Assembly: GCA_017990155.1 (NCBI GenBank)
Contig: JAGNOM010000159.1
Location: forward strand, 1 to 6,520
Direction: 5' to 3'
Source: Propionivibrio sp.
Lineage (GTDB): Bacteria; Pseudomonadota; Gammaproteobacteria; Burkholderiales; Rhodocyclaceae
DNA length: 6,520 nt
The first letter of the stretch is position 1. Every line of letters begins with the position of its first letter. A program made the translations under genes and the position numbers. Under the pieces are notes generated by a model. The model was not told the origin of the DNA. It saw only the letters and a list, made by a program, of their open reading frames with translations, and made no database searches. Positions 1 to 5,414 of this stretch are shown piece by piece.

Positions 1-2
1 AG

Positions 3-887
3 TGGCACTACGTGCCGGCAACGATCGCCTGTTTGCTTGCCGGCGCACTCATTGGCGGTATTCAGGGGTATTTCATTGCTTTCCATCGGATTCCGGCGTT
101 CATCGTCACGCTCGGCGGCATGTTGGTGTTCCGTGGCGCCTGTCTGGCGTTGCTGCAAGGACAATCGGTCGGGCCATTCCCGCGCGAGTTTCAGCTGCTG
201 AGCTCAGGGTTTATTCCTGATCCGTTCGGAGGCGAGGGCTTGCGTGTTACGTCCCTGTTGCTGGGTGGCCTGGTTGCCGTCGCGTTCTTCTACATGAATC
301 TGCGTGAGCGCGCCAACAAACTTCAGTACGGTGCCGCCGCCGAGCCGCTCGGTTTCCTGATTGGCAAGAACGTCGTGTTTTCGGCGGCGATTCTCTCTTT
401 TGCCTACCTGCTTTCGACCTACAAGGGCCTGCCGAACGTGATGGTCATCATGTTCGTACTGATGATGATTTTCGACTTCATCACCAACCGGACGACCATC
501 GGTCGACGCATCTATGCCCTCGGTGGTAACGAGAAGGCTGCACGCCTGTCCGGCATCAAGACCGACCGGCTTTCGTTCTACGCCTTTGTCAATATGGGCG
601 TGCTTGCCGCACTGGCCGGCTTGATTTTCGCAGCCCGTCTGAATACGGCGACGCCGAAAGCAGGCGTCGGCTTTGAGCTCGACGTGATCGCTGCCTGCTT
701 TATCGGTGGCGCATCGGCGACCGGCGGCGTGGGCAAGGTCATGGGTGCGGTCATCGGTGCCTTCGTCATGGGCGTGATGAACAACGGCATGTCGATTCTC
801 GGCATCGGCATCGACTACCAGCAGGTGATCAAGGGCGTCGTGCTTGTCGCGGCGGTCTTTGTCGATATTTACAACAAGAACAAGTGA
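3..887 (+). CDS. mmsB: Monosaccharide ABC transporter permease (MmsB/GguB/XylH-like), 5'-truncated by window edge
   Basis: Inner-membrane permease subunit of a CUT2-type sugar ABC importer (BPD_transp_2 family). It would work with a periplasmic sugar-binding protein and a double-domain ATPase, both expected upstream. The reading frame is open from base 3, and 294 codons are visible. Family members are about 400 residues, so roughly the first 100 are off the window; the GTG at 12 is not the true start. Visible hallmarks are the segment around RIPAFIVTLGGMLVFRG, the GQSVGPFPREFQ stretch typical of MmsB/GguB, the cytoplasmic ALGGNEKAARLSGI loop that contacts the ATPase, and a C-terminal part with ELDVIAACFIGGAS and NNGMSILGIGIDYQQVIKG. 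Several hydrophobic membrane segments alternate with short loops. Close relatives carry xylose, arabinose, galactose or glucose. The neighbouring araC and galM suggest L-arabinose among the substrates (inference). XylH or AraH would be alternative names. Confidence 0.88.
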   Translation, partial: WHYVPATIACLLAGALIGGIQGYFIAFHRIPAFIVTLGGMLVFRGACLALLQGQSVGPFPREFQLLSSGFIPDPFGGEGLRVTSLLLGGLVAVAFFYMNLRERANKLQYGAAAEPLGFLIGKNVVFSAAILSFAYLLSTYKGLPNVMVIMFVLMMIFDFITNRTTIGRRIYALGGNEKAARLSGIKTDRLSFYAFVNMGVLAALAGLIFAARLNTATPKAGVGFELDVIAACFIGGASATGGVGKVMGAVIGAFVMGVMNNGMSILGIGIDYQQVIKGVVLVAAVFVDIYNKNK

Positions 888-895
888 TCGATTTT

Positions 896-925
896 CCGGC
901 TGCGTGCCTTTGGTTACGCAGCCGG
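896..925 (+). terminator. Hairpin after the permease gene, probable (weak) terminator
   Basis: A perfect 10-bp inverted repeat, CCGGCTGCGT (896-905) and ACGCAGCCGG (916-925), with a 10-base loop, begins 8 bases after the permease stop codon. It is followed by only three T residues, so it is weaker than a classic intrinsic terminator. It could end the transporter operon, protect the 3' end of its mRNA, or attenuate read-through into araC. Confidence 0.6.
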
Positions 926-1089
926 TTTGCCCGAATCGGGGATGTGTCAGTCATCAGGCAGCGCGGCAACGAGATGGCGAACTCATCGGGCAACAGGCAG
1001 GACAACAACCCGAAACCGCTTACACACCACAGACCGACGGGCCCGCGGCACGGGTACGCCAGGATTTGACGTCCATTTCGGGAAAGCAC
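926..1089 (+). other. Intergenic region upstream of araC, no clear promoter
   Basis: This stretch lies between the permease hairpin and the araC start. Small ORFs across it (for example 884-1069) run through the hairpin and resemble nothing known, so I do not call them genes. No convincing -35/-10 pair was found by eye. Bases 1060-1077 read CAGG, 8 bases, then TCCATT. This loosely recalls the TAGC...TCCATA arrangement of E. coli AraC half-sites and may be an autoregulatory site, but the match is degenerate. The region must carry the araC control signals unless araC is transcribed from upstream through the hairpin. Confidence 0.4.
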
Positions 1090-2064
1090 ATGCGCCAGAT
1101 CGATGCAGGCCAACAGCTCAATCCGCTGCTTCCAGGCTATTCATTCAACATCTATCTGGTCGCCGGCACGACGCCGATCATCGAAAACGGTCCGCTTGAT
1201 TTCGTCATCGATCGCCAGAACGGAATGAGCGGGTTTATCATCAACATGACCATCAAGGGCCGTGGCAAGGTCTTTGACGGTGACGATGCCTTCTACTGCA
1301 ATCCAGGCGACTTGCTGCTTTTTCCGCCGGACGCCAAGCACTTTTACGGTCGCGCGCCGGACAGCCCGGACTGGTATCACCGCTGGGTGTACTTCCGACC
1401 GCGCGCTTACTGGGCGCACTGGCTGAAGTGGCGCAACCAGGTGAGCAAGGTCGGTCGTCTGACCTTGCCGGACAAGGCGCTGATCAACGAGTTTGAAGCC
1501 CTGTTCGAGCAGATCGAATCGACCTACCGCGAGGAGCGGCGCTCGTCCGAAGAACTGGCGATCAATCTACTGGAACGTCTGCTGATCCGGTGTTTCCAGG
1601 AAACGCCCGAAAACCGCGTGACACCGATCGACACACGGATCGAGGAGGCTTGCCAGTATCTTTCGCGCAATCTGTCCGAAGAGGTCAATGTCGAGGAAGT
1701 CGCACGCCATGTCTGTCTTTCGCCGTCGCGCCTCGCGCACCTCTTTCGCGAACAGATGGGCGTCAATATCGTGCGCTGGCGCGAGGATCAGCGGATGATC
1801 CTCGCGAAGCTCTTGTTGCAAAGCACGCGTACGCCGATCGCCAAGATCGCCAGCCACGTCGGCTACGACGACCAGATGTACTTTTCGCGGGTTTTTCGCA
1901 AGCGAGTCGGTACAAGCCCCAGCGAATTCAGACGAAACAGCGAAGCGCCACCGGCCTTTTGCGAGATTCCGACGGCGCCGGAGAGCCTTTCCGGATTCGA
2001 TATTCATCCACTGTCGGGCGATGCTCACATGAGCGACGCCCAAGTTTTCGAGGGACATCAATGA
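1090..2064 (+). CDS. araC: L-arabinose-responsive transcriptional regulator AraC
   Basis: Cytoplasmic AraC-family regulator, 324 residues. The N-terminal cupin (about 10-175) binds sugar and dimerises, and the C-terminal AraC/XylS domain (about 180-282) binds DNA. From memory it matches E. coli AraC along its whole length: NPLLPGYSFN, LVAG-TPI, LLFPP, WYH-WVYFRPRAYW, REACQY-like, HVCLSPSRL-HLFR, WREDQR, FSRVF and SPSEFR. The E. coli arabinose-pocket residues P8, T24, R38, H80, Y82, H93 and W95 correspond here to P12, T28, R42, H84, Y86, H97 and W99. The two helix-turn-helices lie near 201-222 and 250-272. ATG 1090 was chosen because it gives an N-terminal arm only four residues longer than in E. 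coli and has GGGAAAG just upstream. The frame is open back to 844 but that extension is unlike the family. A tail of about 42 residues follows the DNA-binding domain, longer than in E. coli (292 residues in total). Its TGA overlaps the galM start. It probably controls the flanking sugar genes. Confidence 0.92.
   Translation: MRQIDAGQQLNPLLPGYSFNIYLVAGTTPIIENGPLDFVIDRQNGMSGFIINMTIKGRGKVFDGDDAFYCNPGDLLLFPPDAKHFYGRAPDSPDWYHRWVYFRPRAYWAHWLKWRNQVSKVGRLTLPDKALINEFEALFEQIESTYREERRSSEELAINLLERLLIRCFQETPENRVTPIDTRIEEACQYLSRNLSEEVNVEEVARHVCLSPSRLAHLFREQMGVNIVRWREDQRMILAKLLLQSTRTPIAKIASHVGYDDQMYFSRVFRKRVGTSPSEFRRNSEAPPAFCEIPTAPESLSGFDIHPLSGDAHMSDAQVFEGHQ
2051..2056 (+). promoter_or_regulatory. galM ribosome binding site inside the araC 3' end
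   Basis: AGGGAC lies 5 bases before the galM ATG at 2061, within the last codons of araC. With the ATGA stop/start overlap (2061-2064) it points to translational coupling of the two genes on one mRNA. Confidence 0.7.
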
Positions 2065-3098
2065 CAATCACCGAAATCCTCTGTCCGGATGGGCAAGCGC
2101 TAAACCTGATCAAGCTCTCACACCCATCAGGATTGAAGCTCGATCTGATCGACTGGGGCGCTACCTGGGTTTCCTGCCGGATGCCGGTCGCGGACGTCGA
2201 GCGCGAAGTGTTGCTTGGTCATGCCACGCTCGCCGATTACTTTACGCAGCAGGGATACCTCGGCGTGACCGTCGGCCGCTTTGCCAACCGGATCGGAAAC
2301 GCCCGAATCGAGCGCGATGGCCGTGTGTTTCAATTGGCGCCGAATCAGGGGGCACACCAGTTGCACGGTGGGCCGCTCGGACTCAGCAGTCGCCGCTGGA
2401 AAATCGTCGAGCAGAGTGCCTCGCATGTGGTGCTCGGGATTGAGTCGCCCGATGGCGATCAGGGCTATCCCGGCAACCTCGCCGCAACCGTCTGCTATCG
2501 GCTCGAAGACGGGCTGCGCGTCAGCATGGAGTACACCGCAACGGTCGATGCGCCGTGTCCGGTCAACTTCACCAACCATGCCTACTTCAATCTCGATGGT
2601 GCGGCGACCGACGTTCGCCAACATGTATTGACCATAGCCTCACACGAATACCTGCCGACCGACGACGACCTGATCCCGCTCGGTCAGTTGGCCCCCGTTG
2701 CCGGAACGGGCTTCGATTTCAACGCGCCAAAGGCGATCGGCGCAGATTTTCTCGTCGATGAGCAGCAGAAGACCGCGCTCGGCTACGACCACGCCTACCA
2801 GCTCGATCCGTCGTGCCGGGAAATGAAAGCCGTCGCCGCGACTGTCGTGTCGGGGGACGGAAAACTGGCGATGGACTTGCTGACGACCAAGCCGGCCATG
2901 CAGTTCTACAGCGGCAATCATCTGGCCGGGATTTCTGCGCGCGACGGCGGGACCTATTCGGCGCATCAGGGCCTGGCGCTGGAAACCGAGTTCCTGCCGG
3001 ATTGCCCGAATCACCCCGAGTGGCCTGAAGCGAACTGCTGGGTGCTGCCGGGTGAGACTTACCGGCATGCGACCGTGCTGGTCTTCCGGCCGGCCTGA
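2061..3098 (+). CDS. galM: Aldose 1-epimerase (galactose mutarotase family)
   Basis: Interconverts alpha and beta anomers of aldoses in the cytoplasm so that newly imported sugar reaches the anomer used by the next enzyme. The protein has 345 residues, the usual length for GalM (E. coli 346), and is one beta-sandwich domain. Visible family motifs are GRFANRI (72-78), HQLHGG (99-104), NFTNHAYFNL (169-178), GYDHAY (241-246) and LETEFLPDCPNHPEWP (307-322). By family knowledge H102 and H173 act in acid catalysis and substrate binding, D243 contacts the sugar, and E308 is the catalytic base. The residue two after that glutamate is E, where E. coli GalM has Q. The start at 2061 overlaps the araC stop by 4 bases and has its own AGGGAC Shine-Dalgarno. 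The context suggests that L-arabinose, rather than galactose, is the working substrate (inference). No strong terminator follows. Confidence 0.94.
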   Translation: MTITEILCPDGQALNLIKLSHPSGLKLDLIDWGATWVSCRMPVADVEREVLLGHATLADYFTQQGYLGVTVGRFANRIGNARIERDGRVFQLAPNQGAHQLHGGPLGLSSRRWKIVEQSASHVVLGIESPDGDQGYPGNLAATVCYRLEDGLRVSMEYTATVDAPCPVNFTNHAYFNLDGAATDVRQHVLTIASHEYLPTDDDLIPLGQLAPVAGTGFDFNAPKAIGADFLVDEQQKTALGYDHAYQLDPSCREMKAVAATVVSGDGKLAMDLLTTKPAMQFYSGNHLAGISARDGGTYSAHQGLALETEFLPDCPNHPEWPEANCWVLPGETYRHATVLVFRPA

Positions 3099-3149
3099 TC
3101 GCCGGTAAGCGTTGACGGAGGCCTCTCGGTCGCCGGGTCGGTTGCCGTT

Positions 3150-3177
3150 TTGATGCGGCGTGCTATCGGTTTATAGT
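3150..3177 (+). promoter_or_regulatory. Probable sigma70 promoter of nadE, with -10 box 7 bases before the ATG
   Basis: TTGATG (3150-3155), a 16-base spacer and TATAGT (3172-3177) form a reasonable sigma70-type promoter. Transcription would start about 6-8 bases after the -10 box, which is at or beside the nadE ATG at 3185. No Shine-Dalgarno sequence lies between the -10 box and the ATG, so the transcript may be leaderless. This was read by eye and is unproven. Confidence 0.5.
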
Positions 3178-3184
3178 TACGGCT

Positions 3185-4795
3185 ATGTCACTCAAGATCG
3201 CAATCGCCCAAATCAACGCCACCGTCGGCGATCTCGCCGGCAATGCTGCGCGTATCCTCGACTTCGCCCAACGTGCCCAGGCTCAAGGTGCCGACCTTGT
3301 CCTGACGCCTGAACTTGCGCTCTGCGGCTATCCGCCGGAAGACTTGCTGCTGCGCGAAGATTTCTACGAAGCCTGTGAGCAGGAACTCGACGGACTGGCC
3401 GCCCGGTTGAACGGCATTTCGGTGCTCGTCGGGCATCCGATTACCCGGGACGGCAACTGCTACAACGCTGCTACGCTGATCAGCAACGGTGTCCGGATGG
3501 CCACCTACTGCAAGCAACGTCTGCCGAACTACGAAGTCTTCGACGAAGAGCGCTATTTCGAATCCGGCGACGCGCCCTGCGTGGTGACGATCAACGGCGT
3601 CCGTTGTGGCATCAACATCTGCGCTGACGTCTGGGAAGCCGGGGCCGCAGACCTGGCCCGCGAGTCGGGTGCCGAGATACTGCTGGTGCTCAACGCGTCG
3701 CCTTACCATATCGGCAAGCAGGAATTGCGCGCCCGCGTGCTGCGCGAGCGTATCGCCGCCACCGGTTTGCCGGTGGTTTACGCCAACCTGGTCGGCGGGC
3801 AGGATGAACTGGTATTTGATGGCGGATCCTTCGCATTGAATTCGAGCGGCGAAATCTGCTGCCAGTTGCCGAAGTTCGAAGAAGCGCTGACCGTCGTCGA
3901 ATTCGTCGATGGTGAGCCGGTGCCCGGCGATATCGCCGCCGAACGCGAAGTCGAAGAAGAGGTTTATCAGGCGCTGGTGCTCGGCGTGCGCGACTATCTC
4001 GGCAAGAACGGCTTTCCCGGCGCGATCATTGGTCTTTCCGGCGGTATCGACTCGGCGCTGACGCTGTGTGTCGCCGTCGACGCGCTCGGTGCCGACAAGG
4101 TCCGCGCCGTGATGATGCCTTCGCCCTATACAGCCGAAATCAGCTTGGCCGATTCGCGCCAGATGATTCGCTTATTGGGCGTGCGCTATGATGAAATCGC
4201 CATCGAACCGGCGATGCAGACCTTTGCCGCGATGCTCGAAAAGGAATTCGCCGGCCTGCCCGCCGACACCACGGAAGAAAACCTGCAGGCGCGGATTCGC
4301 GGCATGATCCTGATGGCGCTGTCGAACAAGAGCGGGTCGCTGGTGCTGACGACGGGTAACAAGTCCGAAATGGCCGTCGGCTATTGCACGCTCTACGGTG
4401 ACATGGCCGGTGGCTTTGCCGTCATCAAGGATATCGCCAAGACGCTGGTATACCGGATTTCGCACTGGCGCAACACCGTTTCGCGCGTCATTCCGGAACG
4501 CATCATCACCCGCCCGCCGTCGGCAGAATTGAAACCCGATCAGACCGATCAGGACAGCTTGCCGCCCTACGAAGTTCTTGACGCGATTGTCGAAGGCTAC
4601 ATGGAGCAGGATCTCAGCCCGCGTGAAATCATCGCCAAAGGCTACGACGAAGCCGATGTGCGCCGCGTCGTCCGCCTGCTCAAGATCAGCGAATACAAGC
4701 GGCGCCAAGCGCCGGTCGGCATTCGCGTGACTCAGCGAGGTTTCGGCAAGGATTGGCGTTTCCCGATCACCAACCGCTACCGCGACCCGTTTTGA
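3185..4795 (+). CDS. nadE: Glutamine-dependent NAD+ synthetase
   Basis: Catalyses the last step of NAD+ synthesis: deamido-NAD + ATP + glutamine gives NAD+ + AMP + PPi + glutamate, in the cytoplasm. The 536 residues hold two domains. The N-terminal nitrilase-type glutaminase (about 1-245) has a probable triad of E43 (TPELALCGY), K110 (KQRLPNYEVFDEERYF) and C146 (INICADVWE). The C-terminal synthetase (about 258-536) has the ATP-binding SGGIDS loop at 285-290, TTGNKSEMAVGYCTLYGDMAGG (389-410) and RPPSAELKPDQTDQD (443-457). Length and both domains are complete. The start MSLKIAIAQINATVGD fits the family, which fixes ATG 3185 although no Shine-Dalgarno precedes it. glnB follows 73 bases downstream. 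PII proteins are known to bind this NadE type and relieve feedback inhibition by NAD+, so the pairing is probably functional. The residue after the catalytic Cys is A, where many relatives have E; this looks like a lineage variant. Confidence 0.97.
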   Translation: MSLKIAIAQINATVGDLAGNAARILDFAQRAQAQGADLVLTPELALCGYPPEDLLLREDFYEACEQELDGLAARLNGISVLVGHPITRDGNCYNAATLISNGVRMATYCKQRLPNYEVFDEERYFESGDAPCVVTINGVRCGINICADVWEAGAADLARESGAEILLVLNASPYHIGKQELRARVLRERIAATGLPVVYANLVGGQDELVFDGGSFALNSSGEICCQLPKFEEALTVVEFVDGEPVPGDIAAEREVEEEVYQALVLGVRDYLGKNGFPGAIIGLSGGIDSALTLCVAVDALGADKVRAVMMPSPYTAEISLADSRQMIRLLGVRYDEIAIEPAMQTFAAMLEKEFAGLPADTTEENLQARIRGMILMALSNKSGSLVLTTGNKSEMAVGYCTLYGDMAGGFAVIKDIAKTLVYRISHWRNTVSRVIPERIITRPPSAELKPDQTDQDSLPPYEVLDAIVEGYMEQDLSPREIIAKGYDEADVRRVVRLLKISEYKRRQAPVGIRVTQRGFGKDWRFPITNRYRDPF

Positions 4796-4856
4796 GCCTT
4801 ACCGATTGTAGATTCCACCACGAATATTCATTTCACCTGCCGTTTCAAGACCCTCC

Positions 4857-4860
4857 GGAG
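4857..4860 (+). promoter_or_regulatory. glnB ribosome binding site
   Basis: GGAG ends 8 bases before the glnB ATG (4869), good Shine-Dalgarno spacing. It is the right half of an 8-base palindrome CTCCGGAG (4853-4860). The remaining nadE-glnB gap (4796-4852) has no hairpin terminator, so read-through from nadE is possible. An AT-rich patch (AATATTCA, 4823-4830) might be a -10 box, but no well-spaced -35 was found. Confidence 0.65.
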
Positions 4861-4868
4861 CCAAAGCA

Positions 4869-5207
4869 ATGAAGAAAATCGAAGCCATCATCAAACCTTT
4901 CAAACTCGACGAAGTGCGCGAGGCCTTGTCGGATATCGGCGTTTCCGGCTTGACCGTCACGGAGGTCAAGGGCTTCGGTCGTCAGAAGGGACACACCGAG
5001 TTGTATCGCGGCGCAGAATACGTTGTTGATTTTCTGCCCAAGGTGAAGATCGAGATCGTCCTTGGCGACGACGCCGTCGAAGGCGCCATCGACTCCATCG
5101 TCAAGGCGGCGCGCACCGGAAAGATCGGCGACGGCAAAATCTTCGTCTCCAACGTCGAGCAGGTCGTCCGCATCCGGACCGGAGAAACCGGCGAATCGGC
5201 CGTCTGA
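4869..5207 (+). CDS. glnB: Nitrogen regulatory protein PII (GlnB type)
   Basis: Small trimeric signalling protein that reads 2-oxoglutarate, ATP/ADP and, through uridylylation by GlnD, glutamine. It then controls targets such as GlnE, NtrB, AmtB and NadE. The 112 residues are the standard family length. The T-loop contains ELYRGAEYVVDFLPK, with the uridylylation tyrosine at Y51. The C-terminal signature TGKIGDGKIFV lies at 83-93, and the RIRTGE ending is present. The start MKKIEAIIKPFKL and D54 match E. coli GlnB, whereas E. coli GlnK has MKLVTVIIKPFKL and N54. No amtB follows, which also favours glnB over glnK. It sits 73 bases after nadE with a GGAG ribosome site and is closed by a strong terminator, so it may be cotranscribed with nadE. 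The GlnB/GlnK distinction by these residues is moderately sure; the PII family assignment is certain. Confidence 0.93.
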   Translation: MKKIEAIIKPFKLDEVREALSDIGVSGLTVTEVKGFGRQKGHTELYRGAEYVVDFLPKVKIEIVLGDDAVEGAIDSIVKAARTGKIGDGKIFVSNVEQVVRIRTGETGESAV

Positions 5208-5226
5208 CCCTTCCCGGCCCAGACTT

Positions 5227-5263
5227 CAAACGGCTCGCGCCAACCCGCGAGCCGTTTGCTTTT
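5227..5263 (+). terminator. Strong Rho-independent terminator after glnB
   Basis: A perfect 13-bp stem, CAAACGGCTCGCG (5227-5239) and CGCGAGCCGTTTG (5246-5258), with the 6-base loop CCAACC, is followed by CTTTT (5259-5263). It starts 19 bases after the glnB stop codon and closes the nadE-glnB unit, separating it from the ATPase gene. Confidence 0.93.
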
Positions 5264-5273
5264 GGAGGGTGCG

Positions 5274-5414
5274 ATGGAAAAGGCGCGGCCTGCCGTCTAC
5301 GCTGAGAGTCTGACGTGGATTTCTCGGAATCGACGAAATGCACCTTGCCAACCTCCCTCTCGCCGAGGCGTTCAAGAGTCTCGGCACTTCCGAACTGGGC
5401 CTGACGCCGGCTGA
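5274..5414 (+). CDS. Possible small ORF (46 codons) overlapping the ATPase start
   Basis: An ATG at 5274 has a strong Shine-Dalgarno sequence (GGAGGG, 5264-5269, 4 bases before the start) directly after the glnB terminator. It opens a 46-codon frame, MEKARPAVYAESLTWISRN..., that stops at 5412-5414. It runs in a different frame from the ATPase and overlaps its first 77 bases. I recognise no family. The first 20 codons are free of ATPase overlap; the rest (rich in R, P and S) looks like an out-of-frame reading of the ATPase. It could be a leader peptide affecting ATPase translation, or chance. Confidence 0.25.
   Translation: MEKARPAVYAESLTWISRNRRNAPCQPPSRRGVQESRHFRTGPDAG

Noticed and set aside
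884..1069. 61-codon frame starting at GTG over the permease stop
   Set aside because: It runs through the hairpin, has no good ribosome site and resembles nothing known.
844..1089. In-frame upstream extension of araC (82 extra codons)
   Set aside because: It overlaps the end of the permease and the hairpin, is unlike any AraC N-terminus, and ATG 1090 gives the arm length expected from E. coli AraC.
1590..2060. In-frame upstream extension of galM through araC
   Set aside because: It is an out-of-frame reading of araC. The GalM family N-terminus begins at the ATG at 2061, which has its own ribosome site.
1567..2067. Antisense 166-codon open frame opposite araC
   Set aside because: It is a GC-rich shadow of the araC coding frame with no recognisable motifs.
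3086..3105. Short inverted repeat CCGGC / GCCGG at the galM end as a terminator
   Set aside because: The stem is only 5 bp and no T-run follows; such matches are expected by chance in GC-rich DNA.
3118..3125. Palindrome GAGGCCTC between galM and nadE as an operator
   Set aside because: It is only 8 bases with no second copy or known regulator match, so chance is likely.
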